This document shows, in pieces, positions 52,847 to 63,386 of a stretch of DNA of 64,000 nt. Source of the stretch: Telmatactis stephensoni (taxonomy: Eukaryota > Cnidaria > Anthozoa > Actiniaria > Isophelliidae); assembly GCA_029948255.1 (NCBI GenBank), contig JALIZF010001225.1:124001-188000 (forward strand). The letters run 5' to 3'. Both the position numbers and the translations under genes were made by a program. The stretch's first letter is position 1; each line of letters begins with the position of its first letter. Under the pieces are notes generated by a model, which had not been told where the DNA came from, did not search any database, and saw only the letters and a program-made list of their open reading frames with translations.

Positions 52847-54200
52847 CTGCCGTTCTCGATAACACGCGCCCTCCGTGACCAAAATTTTATTGGAAAAACT
52901 CGCTTCTCGTGTTGTCAATCAAAAGTGTTGCTATGGCAATTCTCGGTCTAGTTTCCCTTCCTGTTTTGATGGCGGTGCAAGATGTCGGATTCGACGGCTT
53001 TCCAGAGATTTGGTGGAGAAAATGGCAGAATTCTTAGAGAACTCAGAATACGAAAAAGTAGAGTGTTCTCAAATCCATTTCCCAGACATGGATGATACGC
53101 AGATTATATTGTTGACAAGGATAACGGAATGGTAAGAATGTGTTCGCTCGTTTACAAGCACATGTGCCATGTGGCTTTATAAATATTTTGTTGTTGATTT
53201 TATAGCGTGAAGTTGTATTGTACCTAAAGGCAAAAAACGGACGTGTGGATGGAGCAGAATACACACCATTTGCTTTGCCGAAAAGATGGACTTACCAAAC
53301 CTTATTTGACTGTGTGAGAGATTGGCAATGTTAGAAGCTAGAGTATCTGGTAACTCTGAGACAGTTGATATAGCACAACTTTACTACAAGAAAAATAGAG
53401 CCAAAACTGTGGTAATTCTGAACAATGATGCATGATGCAGACAATCACAATCAAAGCAATCAAAACTTAAAAGCAAGCTTTCGGACTTACCTGAGACTTT
53501 TCTTTTCTTTGACTTTGACCTTAGTGGATCGTTCAATAGTCAAGGTCGCTTCATAGAGGGGGACATTGGGGTTTGCGGTGTTGTGGTGTTGGTCTTTTTT
53601 TAGTGCGGTGTTGCGGTGAACGAGGCTGAAAAATTGAGTTGTTGCGGTGATCACAAACCTTGCGATGTGCAGTGTTTACGTTATTTTGTGTGCGATGTAC
53701 GGTGAAGTGAATTTTTTTTTGCGGCATTGCGATTTTAAGGTCCAACAAAAATGTTTTATCACGTTCGTCTTGAAAAAATGCGGTTACGGTGTTCCGTCGA
53801 ATTTTTTGCGGTATTTGCGGTGTTGACATTTATTTCTTTGCGGTGTTGCGGTGTACCAGACCCCCCAATGCCCCCCTCTTCATACAATTTTATAATTTTC
53901 TTCACAAATGTTTCGCTTACAAGAAGCCTTTCTGCAATTTGTTTCACAGATAGACCTCTTTTAGCATGATAACCCTCCATCGCAACGAGGTTGGAAGTGC
54001 TTTTGTCATTATATATTATGATGAGGAAGCATTTTCTTATTTAGTAATTTCTTATATTATTTGCGAGTCTAATCCGCCATCAAAACACTTCAGGGCGGGG
54101 AGTAATTGCCATAGTAACACTTTTGATTGACAACACGAGAAACGAGTTTTTCCAATAAAATGTTTTAGTCAGGGAGGGCGCGTGTTATGGAGAACGGCAG
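52847..54200. mobile_element. TIR element flanked by TA, Tc1/mariner-like
   Basis: Inverted ends CTGCCGTTCTC plus ATAACACGCGCCCTCC extend about 130 bp (through GGAAAAACTCG and AATCAAAAGTGTT). TA lies outside both ends, and unit B shows the empty site (CTTAACTATGG). The minus strand encodes a helix-turn-helix segment at the right. A stretch of repeated CACCGCAA units fills 53560-53850. Confidence 0.75.
53759..53980 (-). pseudogene. Helix-turn-helix N-terminus of a Tc1-like transposase
   Basis: The frame starts MEGYHAKRG and continues GLSVKQIAERLLVSETFVKK and then IIKLYEEGG. The spacing is that of a paired/Tc1-type helix-turn-helix (helix, VSE turn, recognition helix). After residue 40 the frame enters a low-complexity CACCGCAA-repeat region read as T, A, N and K residues. 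No DDE catalytic part follows, so only the DNA-binding end is left. TA flanks of the surrounding element agree with a Tc1/mariner origin. Confidence 0.55.
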
Positions 54201-54202
54201 TA

Positions 54203-55198
54203 ACTATGGAGGACTTGCGCCAGGTTCGAGGTCCATTAATTTCTTTTCTTCGTTCTTTCATTTTTTCCTTTTTTTTTTTTTTTTTTTCGTGTAAGTTTTG
54301 TTGTTGTTGTTGTTGTTTTTTTGGGGGGGTGTTTTGTGTGTCTTTGGGTAAAATTTAAAACTTAATAAAAATAAATAAATAAATATTATAATATTATAAT
54401 AACAAATAATAGCAAAGCAATAACGAATAACAAATTAAGCAATGATGGTTGGTAGCTTCGTGCGATATTTAATGTCTTTTATCTATTGTACTTTGCGAGT
54501 ATTCATAACATTTAATGTACAGTGTGCAACAAACTTTGTGTTTAAAATTTGAATCTATTCCAAATATATCAAGTTCCTTGAAGTAAATTACCCCCATTAA
54601 GTACAGAAACCATAAAACATCGCGTTTGCACGTCTGGTTAAGGTTGTTTTTAATGGTATATTTTTAGCTTCTATACATTATGTAATGCTTTAAGGTTCTA
54701 ATTACAGAGGCAAAGTAGGGTTTGTCAGAAAGCCAGCGTCTTCTGTAGCCTGATAAGAGGCCCTCACGGGGGGAGGACCTTCCATACCCATAGAGAGATT
54801 TATCTTGGTATGTAACTACAAGTATACTTTGTACATGTGGAGATTCCATCATGCATGCTGGCCATCAAAAGTAAAACCAACAATATATACATTCGGGTTT
54901 TCGGGGACGACTGACTTTGAATGAGCGAAAATGCAATTAGACGAAAAATAAAAAACGTTTACGTTAGTCTTTAAAGTAGCGAAAAATAATAAGTCTTTTA
55001 GCACGGACCGTGTTTGTCGTAGGTTTCTGAAAACACAGTTTCTTTCCAATACTTTCGGGATTATAGCATTATAGCATGTAGGAAGTCTTGGTAAATGCAT
55101 TAATAATGTAAAATCAAGGTAAATCGTATACCACTTTGCCCAGCCAGTTGTATGGACAGTTTTGGAACGAATGCACATACAGACTTTGGGGATTGAAC
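54203..55198. other. No gene; 3' flank of unit D
   Basis: Duplicated 3' flank matching 22715-23826 in unit B, including a T-run, a GTT repeat (54300-54318), a short AAAT array and the CATTCGGGTTTTCGGGG stretch. Minus-strand frames here are flank sequence and not exons. Confidence 0.5.
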
Positions 55199-56524
55199 TT
55201 ATTGAAGATAACAATGTATTGTGTCGTTGGTTGGTTGGTTGGTTGGTTGGTTGGTTTGTTGGTTTGTTGGTTGGTTGGTTGGTTGGTTGGTTGGTTGGTT
55301 GGTTGGTTGGTTGGTTGGTTGGTTGGTTGGTTGGTTGGTTGGTTGGTTGGTTGGTTGGTTGGTTGGTTGGTTGGTTGGTTGGTTGTTCATTCAAAACAAA
55401 TTCTTGCACAAAGTTAAACTATTTTTGACAATACAGTGACTTACTCAAAGCAAAATTTGTAGGTTCACCACAAGGAAGAAGCTTATATCGTAGACGGTAG
55501 TGACGAGAAGTACTCTTTGGGTCTGTGCACTTTTGTGGCTCAAATTTTAGAGCCCGAACACAACAGCTTCTGTACCGCACACAGGCAATTATGGTACTTG
55601 GTAGTTCAGACGTAGAAAGCTGCCCAACCACATAATTGTTATTATTAGAACAAAAGAAAAATATATGCAGACCAGGACTAGAATGGTAGTATCTATACCT
55701 GTTGCAAAAGAAAAGTAAAACTCTTTCTTTGTAAAATATCTATTATCTATCATTTTATTTATATTCATTTAAATTTTTTTTCATTAAGAGCACAGTAAAT
55801 GATCACTTGCCTATAGTATTGGGATTCCAAAATGTCACAATTTTGACGGTCCCATTCTTTCAATTCACGAAGTTGTGAACAGTCCTCACAGCTTACTGGT
55901 GATAAATTTGTATATATAAGCAAAGACTTAAGGATAAAATCTACATTTATTGGATGATTAATTAGGTGAGGGGAAATAATCGATTTTGAAATTTGCATTT
56001 AACTCAAACACACTTCAAAAAATGGTTGTCTATTTAAAGCATCTTGCTATCTTTTCTGAGTTGCGATATACAAAATAGGAATCTCCAATGTTGGGCAATT
56101 ATTGCTGAGCAAGACATTCCGCCCTTTACCCATAGTAAACATAATTTTTATTAAAACATTGTTTTGAGATAGTTCAAACAGGGACTGGAAGGGGGTTTGC
56201 ATGATCCGCGATTTGACTAAAATTCTCTTGCGTGATCCGTGATCTTGAGAGTAAGCCAGAGTTTGCTTTGACTTCGTGAAGTCGTTTTGTAAATATGCGT
56301 AGGTGCACGATTCGTGAATTAACGGAACTGGTTCGATCAAGCGCTATTCGTGAGCTGACTGAAAATGGAAGTATGATTCGTGATCATCAAGCCTCCCCTT
56401 CAAAATATAGCTGGGACAAGAAAATTCAAATAAACCTGATTTCAAAACAACATTTACCATTGATTGTAATGTACACCATCAGAATGACAACAATCAACTG
56501 TGCAAACTTGTTTGGCTTCTTCAT
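55199..56524 (-). pseudogene. Copy D of the 14-cysteine gene, last exon lost
   Basis: Exons 56458-56524 (signal peptide), 55811-55895 and 55445-55698 are open, with conserved phases and splice sites and the GC donor. Intron 2 is only 112 bp, with no insertion, and probably shows the ancestral form. The last exon keeps only its final 28 bases (55199-55226, encoding the end ...HCYLQ and the stop). Its acceptor and other codons have been replaced by a GGTT array. Reading through the exon 3 donor gives KSLYCQK and a stop. A transcript would thus lack the six C-terminal cysteines. This copy gives the cleanest view of exons 2 and 3 and intron 2. Confidence 0.75.
55227..55385. repeat. GGTT microsatellite fused to the last exon of copy D
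   Basis: About 40 GGTT units with two GGTTTGTT variants. The array directly follows the remaining 28 bases of the last exon, while in A and B the same repeat lies well inside intron 3. Confidence 0.95.
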
Positions 56525-56634
56525 CGCTTCTTCTTCTATTCCTAAACTATTAATGTTGGATTAGCTTCCGTATATTCTTTGTAAAACTCTAGAAGAGGTG
56601 ACAAACTATGAATATCACTTAAACAGTGGTCTTT

Positions 56635-56749
56635 GCCTTTAAGTTGCTGTTGAAACTGCACAAGTAGGAGCAGAGTCGGTATCTTTAGGAAATGTACTGT
56701 ACTATTTGAAGTGAAAGTTGAAGTACAATGGAATTATGTCATATTTATA
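56635..56749 (-). promoter_or_regulatory. TATA promoter and 5' UTR exon of copy D
   Basis: TATAAATA is at 56742-56749 on the minus strand. The UTR exon donor here reads AAAG/GCAAAG instead of GTAAAG, so the first intron also has a GC donor in this copy. Confidence 0.55.
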
Positions 56750-57612
56750 GACGATAATTGTTGACGACCACCACGACGACCCCATTTACGCAGTTGGACA
56801 AGAGACTGTTTTATATTGCCTGCAAACCTGCACACCTGCATGTCAAACTCACCAACGCACTAAAAGTGCTTAATTTAGAACACAGAGAGCTTGACATTCA
56901 ATAAGGGAGGAAACAGTCGGATCCTAAAGCGACTGGACCATATATACTATTAGGCTAACTACTGGTCTACTAAGGGATTTGGAAGATAAAAAAACGCTAG
57001 ATAATCTTGTGTATGGACTGTCTATTGTTATGCAAATGCCTTGCAAGGTGACGAAGAGGCGCGCTATGACTTATTCTTGGGTTGCATGTGATGTCACGGA
57101 AGATGGCTGAAGAACTGCATCAAAAGATTTCTCATTAGCGTCTCTTCATTTTGTTCATCCAACATGTCTACCGTTTCACTGTCTTTTGATTCCCAAAGGA
57201 ATGTATGAAACCCTGCAATTCTATTTTTATTTATAATTATCATTGATTTCGTCTTATGAAAATTACGCTTCAAGGTGGTCAATTAAGAGGCGCGCTACGA
57301 TTTATTTCATTTCATTTTATTCATAATTTGAAAGATGACCAAGATGTTTAGAAAAATTCCCATCAGTGCGTAAATGTGCATCTTTTAATGCAAATCGCTC
57401 AAACCGAAGTGCGCGCGATGGACTTTTTCTTTTCTGCGCGCGCAAATTGTCATGTTTTATTATTTCATTGTGACGAAACAATTGGATAACTACTCTCGGA
57501 AAGATGCAATCATCACAACCGATCCAAAACATTGCTCCATTGAATGCTATTTTAGAATTCTGTGCACAATCCATTTTTCTGTGATTTGTTAGAAAACTAC
57601 ACAAGAACCAAG

Positions 57613-60600
57613 ATGACTGACTCCAAAAAGTCAAAAAGTAAATCTAGAAAAATTAATTCATCTTTAAATATGACAATTTACGAGCGAACGACAACTGAAT
57701 ATCAGCCTAAAAAGATGCAGACTTATACAAAGGCAACAGCTACCGAAAGTGAAAAACGATTTACTTCTAAAAACAAGCAATTCTTTCATTATGGGAAAAG
57801 CTGTCAATCAAAACCAAAGGCTTCCAAACATTACCAAGGAAATTATTTTTGTGGAAAATCGTCTCCTTTTAAAGGAGTAAAGCAGAGGTCGAAACATGAC
57901 GATACTACTAAGATAGACAAGAATCACAGAGATGTAATGAGAATTGGGAAGCAAGAGTTTGATACTGAACAAGATAAAAGATTTGTTTCTTTAAGAGGGC
58001 ATGCAAGTGCGCCTGACTTACTGCAATCTACAAAACCAAAGGTCGTTTCCTCGTCCAGCATGTCTACATCAAAATTTTCACCTGGATCTTCAAAAAGCAA
58101 ATCAACATCTTCGACATTCAAACCCGCACCTGAGATAGGCGCTTCAGGGTCCAAACACATATCAAACAAAAAGAATTTAGGACAAAAAGAATCATCGAGA
58201 GTTATAGATTTAGCTGTTAAAATTACTCGCTCAGAAATAAGAAAAAGCAAAAGTATGCATAAAGAGAACGAGTCAGAGAATGACAGACATTTGCTTCAAA
58301 AGTCAGATAAATCGGCAGATGAGGATCTTCGTCAACAGCATGTTATAAGAACAATAGAGAGCCGACTGGATGATGGTTCAACGACATCGTTAAGACGTTA
58401 TGCCTTATACAGGAGCATGATTAACAGGTATTTTAGAACAATCCATTTCTACATTTTATTGATAGCACGTCCTATTAGGTAAGGATTGATAACTAGTTTG
58501 TTATTGCCATAACCCTCTCAGTTACCAGAACACCTTTTTGTACTCACATCGAGTTCACCCTTAAAGTAGCGAGCACATGTAGCTCCTGGCGAGACAACTA
58601 CATAATCAGTGTTTGAGGGAAAATATTTACTGGAATAGGGCTCTTACCATTTCTTTTTGAGTTGCGCAAATAGACTAATATTAAGGACAATTGTTAAAGA
58701 ATTTTACAGTACATTTCGGAGCACAGAAACTCATTCTAGAGACCCTTATCACGTTAGCGTGACATTATAGATCATTAATTTATTGGAAAATTTGCCACAT
58801 CGATATTAGTAAAATTGCAAAGTTTCGGAGAGATTCCTCTTAAACTGACAAAGATATGATGTTTTTAAAACTTAGCATTTTTACAAATAAATGTACGGTG
58901 GACGTGCATCACATACATTTCTTTATAAAAATTCCACAAAAATATCTAAAAAATTCATAACTTTTTTCGTCAGTTTAAGGGCAATCTATTCGAAACTGCA
59001 ATTTTACTAACATCGATGTGATAAATTTGATAGTGAATTCGTTTTTTCGATGAATGTAATATTTCAAAACGCTAGCGTGATATTAAAGGGTCTATTCGAG
59101 TTATCTATAGCTTTAAGTAGTTTAAATATTCTCAACGTTCTTCCTCCACTACAACTACGAACAAAGGGTTTTGATGTACGTTTTGCTCGGCACCAGACTT
59201 ATACCCCATTGCCGGATTAGGGACTAGGACGAGTACCTTAATATCACGATAATCAACACAAGACCGTACAAGACCCACATAGTCAGAAAGAGCACATCGA
59301 GCTATACAAAATTCCAAAGTTTGGTGTGATCGGATCAATATTGAACAAGCTACAGCCATTCAAAAACCCCAAAATTTACTAAGAAATGTATGGATTACCG
59401 GACAATCGTTCAGTTACTAATCGTTCATAAATAGTCCAGTTTCCAATTAGTAGAGACCGCTGAACTTCCTGACAAAAGGCACATTTATACAGGGTTAGCC
59501 TCCTTTTCAAACAAGACCCATGGGAGTAAACTCAATTTTTGTTTTGTTAAGAACAACAGAAAAATCGAATTTACTCCCATGGGTCTCGCTTGAAAAGGAG
59601 GCTAACCCTGTATAAATGCGCCTTTTGTCAGGAAGTTCAGCGGTCTGTAGTAACTGGAAACTGGACTATTTCTTAGTAAATTTCTTAGTAATATTTGGAG
59701 TTTTTGAAAAGCTGTGTCTCGTTCAATATTCAATGATCCGATTAACACCAAACTTCGGAATCTTGTATGTAGCTCCATGTGCTATTGTGCTATTTCTGGC
59801 TATATGGGTCTTGTATCAATTATCACAATATTAGGAGACTTGTTCCAGTCCCTAACGGCTTGAAATCCGGCAATAACACTGAATTTAAAGTTCTACGAAC
59901 GATTGAGGTATAGTGTTAATAATTACCAATAGTGAGATAAGATATTGTGAAAATATGTGAATTAACGTCATTAATGCACTAAAATAATGCTCTATGTTAG
60001 CTGTAGGTTATCTGATTTTCTAAGCAACAAACAGGAACAAGTATCAAAGGACAGTGGTGAACCCGAAGACGACGCATGCTTAGTTGCACCATGGGCAAAT
60101 GATGACGACGTGTACGAAGAAGTGCGCATGAGCAAAAGACCGAAGCCTAAACAAATCGAACGAGTCGTCAGTGAACCAGACATTGCTCCTAATAAATGGG
60201 ACTTGATGGGGACTTACGTGAGTATTACGTCATATCTGGCACGTGACTGGCGAGTTTTTAATTTGTGTATTTTATATATGATTAATTATATGGTCAGTGC
60301 AGGAGGAGTTGCCCTCGTCTCAGAGGCTGTTCTTGTCTCTCTCAAAAATTTAAAAGACATTCTACATTATATCAATTCTAAACAAAACTGAACTAATTTT
60401 GGTCACGTCGGTGGATAAATATATACCGTTGAAACTGAATATTTACGCACCTCTATATTTAGCCCTTGTTCAGAGTAGTGAAAAGATTTTTATCAGATTG
60501 TTACCTGCGAGCAATATTTAACCAATAGAAAACGTGGACGTTATTGGGATATAAACACCATGGTAGATTTAGAGCAAAAAGCAAGCTCTCTCTTGCAATT

Positions 60601-61320
60601 GCTTTTCGAATGCTCTCATTTTTCTTAAGTTTTATTTGTGATCAAAAGCAGCATGCAGCACACTAAAAGGGCGAAAAATTCTCTTACAGAAGCAATACAA
60701 AAACTCTGAACGTTGTAGAGCACTCGAAAAGCATGGTGAAAACTCGGCTACACCTCGTGTTCCTAATCTTGCTTTCCTTGTGCTCTATATCTCCCATCAT
60801 GTTTATATCACAGAACAGAGACATGCGTGCGCGATTTTTAAATGTACACATTACACCAAGAATGAATGCTAATCATAGCTACAATCATTGCCAAATTTGT
60901 TGATTGGTATTTTGAATCCGTGCGTAATTAATGCATGGCCAAATGATTCTCTCCGCGCCCCTAAATCAATGTTAGGGTAGAAAACATGACACAAGGGACT
61001 TTTAACCCACTCAACACTCCTGGTAACCATAGAAACCGCAAAATGACATTTTCAAGTACTTTTTGCACTGATTGTAGTTTTATTCCTTACAGTTTCCTAA
61101 AAGAATTTACATCAGAGAAACAGTAAATGGCTGCGTCATTGATGAAGTAGTTGACGTCAAAGACGAGAGGGACTGGGACATACTTACGTATATGAGTCCA
61201 TTGCGTCATGTTGACGTAACACATCGACGTAAAAGCAAGTCACGTACGCGTGATCTGTCCTTTGCCGACTTGAAAGACTTTGAAACTTATGCTTATGCAC
61301 ATCCATGGAAACTGGCATAA
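57613..61320 (+). CDS. Three-exon gene for a basic serine/lysine-rich protein
   Basis: Exons 57613-58427, 60025-60217 and 61093-61320 join in phases 2 and 0 to a 1236-base frame of 411 residues. Donors are CAG/GTATTT and TAC/GTGAGT. Acceptors are TTTTCTAAG and TATTCCTTACAG. The first 230 residues are rich in K, S, T and Q with no domain I recognise. Two similar short motifs occur, HASAPDLL (about 142) and VVSEPDIAP in exon 2, resembling phosphorylatable S-x-P-D linear motifs. Exon 2 has an acidic patch (EPEDDACLVAPWANDDDVYEE) and the C-terminus ends AYAHPWKLA. There is no signal peptide or membrane segment, so it is likely an intracellular scaffold or cytoskeletal protein. ATTAAA about 75 bases after the stop could be the poly(A) signal. 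The start was chosen at the ATG 9 bases after ACACAAGAAC. The third exon is too short to stand out as an ORF and was found by its acceptor and phase. Confidence 0.75.
58739..59093. mobile_element. MITE in intron 1 of the three-exon gene
   Basis: AGACCCTTATCACGTTAGCG at the left end is inverted, with small changes, as CGCTAGCGTGATATTAAAGG at the right. Inner arms pair through ACTGACAAA and TTTCGTCAGTTTAAG. There is no coding sequence. Confidence 0.7.
59207..59875. mobile_element. Foldback element in intron 1 of the three-exon gene
   Basis: The arms are about 330 bp and meet near 59545. They share TTACTCCCATGGGTCT and AGGAGGCTAACCCTGTATAA complements and the outer ATTGCCGGATT. Sequence identity is highest near the centre and falls outward. 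Confidence 0.75.
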
Positions 61321-61605
61321 ACTAGTGTTTGAACCTTTTGTATTGATTTAAAAATTAGACAACATTTTTGTTAGATAATAATCAAATTTCTTATTAAAGT
61401 CATTTTGTTATTCCTGCTAAAAAAAGTTTTCAATTAGAAATTTTCCCTTTGCAATATCATAGTTTTGCACTGACTAAATGGATCAAAAGTAAACATTCCT
61501 TGACATAGCTTTAATCAAATGGCACAAATACACACACACAACCAAATAACATACGAAATTATTTTCAAAGATAATCTCATTATTTTGTTTTTGAATTTTC
61601 CACAG

Positions 61606-61839
61606 GGGTACATTAGAGTTCGTTTAGCAAAGAAAATTGAAGAGATAAAACCGATTACTGAATACCTTCTAAACCCGCAACAATTTGTTCCACGCGTTGG
61701 CAATGCAATTTTAAAGAGCGTTTTTGCGAGAGCAAAATTTCCAAGTGGATCATGTCTGGCAGCAACAGCAGCAGCAAGGATTTCTCACAAATATTTGCTG
61801 CAGAAAGTTGAAAAGTTTGAACTTTTCTCTGCAACATGA
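61606..61839 (+). CDS. Possible alternative terminal exon
   Basis: A good acceptor (TTTTTGAATTTTCCACAG) precedes an open stretch of 77 codons and a stop. It starts in phase 0 with GYIRVRLAKKIEEIKP, which fits the phase-0 donor of exon 2 of the upstream gene, so it could replace exon 3. It could also belong to an unrelated gene. The last third, around 61750-61880, contains repeated TTTCTCTGCAA-type stretches and looks less like conserved coding sequence. No domain is recognised. Confidence 0.35.
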   Translation, partial: GYIRVRLAKKIEEIKPITEYLLNPQQFVPRVGNAILKSVFARAKFPSGSCLAATAAARISHKYLLQKVEKFELFSAT

Positions 61840-62859
61840 ACATCGGTAGCAGATTAATGATAGATGCTGCAATTTTTCTCTGCAATGAAATCTCAAATTA
61901 CGTTGCCAGCGCGAGAAAAATTGCCAAAAAAAAAGAAAAACAATCGAAAAACTATACATTCGGTTAATATGCAGCGGACATTTTAATACCAAAGTGCATG
62001 ACGGTTAATCCTGAATATCTAAGGAGTAAGGATGGCACAGTTGGTTAGTGCGCTGCCTTCGGTTCGAGAGGTCCCTAGTTCGATCCCCAGTCCCGACTTT
62101 GCATCCTTGTTTCGACTTGTAGTATCCATTCTGTGTAGTTTTAGTTAGCTTTAAATACCCTTAAAAATGGAGCTTTGATGGATAGAGGGGGGTAAAATGA
62201 GCGCACCGTCGGCCTCAAGTTTAACAGTGTACAACTGTTACGAACTATCGACGTTAAATAAGGTTGCTTTACCTTTTGCTTTAAGCTTAGTATGAACGAA
62301 CCAAAGCCGCATCGATCCTTGTAAGGCCCTCTTCCTTCCAACCAACCCGTACCATGTAAAAACTTCAACTGCAACTGTAACAATATTTTATTCTTTGCAG
62401 TCGAGAACATTTTGTTTGATTAATGACTGGTACTGGATTTTAGCTCTTTATACTACGCGTCCTCCATTGCAATTTACGTTAGACAGTTAAGGTACATTTA
62501 ATGTATGCGATCGTAGTGGTCAGCGGAAACACGCTTCGTTGTCTTGGGTAAACAGACACATTGCCTTAGTGCTGCCCTTGCTCGTGAGAGCGGTTCCCAT
62601 GACGACTTCACCTCGCGTTGTCCCACGCCATACATATCTTCCATGACGTCATCGGTCGTCTTCTAGAAATGTTCAAATATATACATTATACATAACTATT
62701 TTTAGCATAAAGATATGATAATAAAAAGTAAAGTAATATGCGTTTGTAGATGTACGCTGATATAACTTTACTTTCAAGGACCCTTTTTGGGTGCATGATA
62801 AAAACAGAAAGCGATTTAGTGGGCGTAGTCAGGCCTTACCCCAACCTTAACTTTACGTA
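61840..62859. other. No gene; contains a SINE head
   Basis: Apart from the SINE-like sequence at 62035-62105 I see no coding sequence, inverted repeat or promoter in this kilobase. Confidence 0.45.
62035..62105 (+). repeat. tRNA-derived SINE head
   Basis: GGATGGCACAGTTGGTTAGTG matches an A box and TAGTTCGATCCCC a B box with tRNA-like spacing. The acceptor and T stems do not pair, so it is not a tRNA gene. The downstream SINE body is not delimited. Confidence 0.55.
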
Positions 62860-63275
62860 CTAGTGTTCAATACAATGAAGTTTGATCCCGCAAGCCACAA
62901 AGGGACAGTGTCGTACTGCCTTCTGACTTGCTAACAAGACTAAATATTAAATATTAAATATTGAATATTGAATTTTAAATTTTAGCAAGTTTAAATCAGC
63001 TTTATAGAGTGACCGATTTCGAGCGAGAGATGGAACTTCCCTGGCTTGTAAAAGGGCTGCGGACGACCCTACTAGTTCTATTTCAGAAACTCATTATATC
63101 ATGCATATTAACTAAACTCTATAAGAAGGACTCACATGCATTATTGTACATACAAACTCACCCGTCTCAATGGTATTTGTCTTTTTCCGTTTGGAACACC
63201 AAGAGAAGCTGCCTGACATTCTTGTAGTACAACGACAAGTACACCAGCAAACACGATAGAGAGTTTCATCAACAT
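62860..63275 (-). CDS. Putative small secreted peptide precursor, two exons
   Basis: Exon 1 (63162-63275) encodes a clear signal peptide (MLMKLSIVFAGVLVVVLQE, cleavage likely near CQA/AS) and a short basic pro-region with KR and RR sites, ending at a strong GTGAGT donor in phase 0. A candidate exon 2 (62860-62922) follows an acceptor-like TAGCAAGTCAG and gives 20 residues with a C-x4-C-x5-C pattern and a stop. Together they would make a 58-residue precursor. Dibasic sites and three cysteines suggest a processed secreted peptide such as a neuropeptide or defence peptide, but the choice of acceptor is uncertain: an acceptor 8 bases upstream (TTGTTAG) gives a cysteine-free end, and a further exon could exist. 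Exon 1 with its TATA box is well supported. Exon 2 is tentative. Confidence 0.5.
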
Positions 63276-63326
63276 TATGATGTCTCTTACACTTCTACTA
63301 GCGTGTACTCTAGTGCACTCCGAGCC

Positions 63327-63335
63327 TTATATATA
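63327..63335 (-). promoter_or_regulatory. TATA box of the small secreted peptide gene
   Basis: TATATATAA on the minus strand lies about 52 bases upstream of the ATG, leaving a 5' UTR of about 20-25 bases. The close TATA-to-ATG spacing and the leader behind it fit a compact, highly expressed secreted-protein gene. Confidence 0.6.
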
Positions 63336-63386
63336 CCCTAAAGAACGTAATACTCACCCCTAATTACACTTCCAATAGTCATCAAT

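Larger units (their letters stand above)
52490..57500. repeat. Tandem segmental duplication unit D
   Basis: SINE remnant, 3' flank, partial last exon, exon 3, exon 2, exon 1, promoter and upstream flank follow in the usual order. The flank ends near 57500, just before an unrelated plus-strand gene. D is the most compact unit. Confidence 0.7.

Noticed and set aside
55199..55390. PTNQ-repeat protein ending in the authentic C-terminus of copy D
   Set aside because: The open frame exists but has no acceptor or start to express it, so I report it as a rearrangement and not as a gene.
62035..62105. Functional tRNA gene
   Set aside because: Boxes fit but the stems do not, which is typical of a SINE head.
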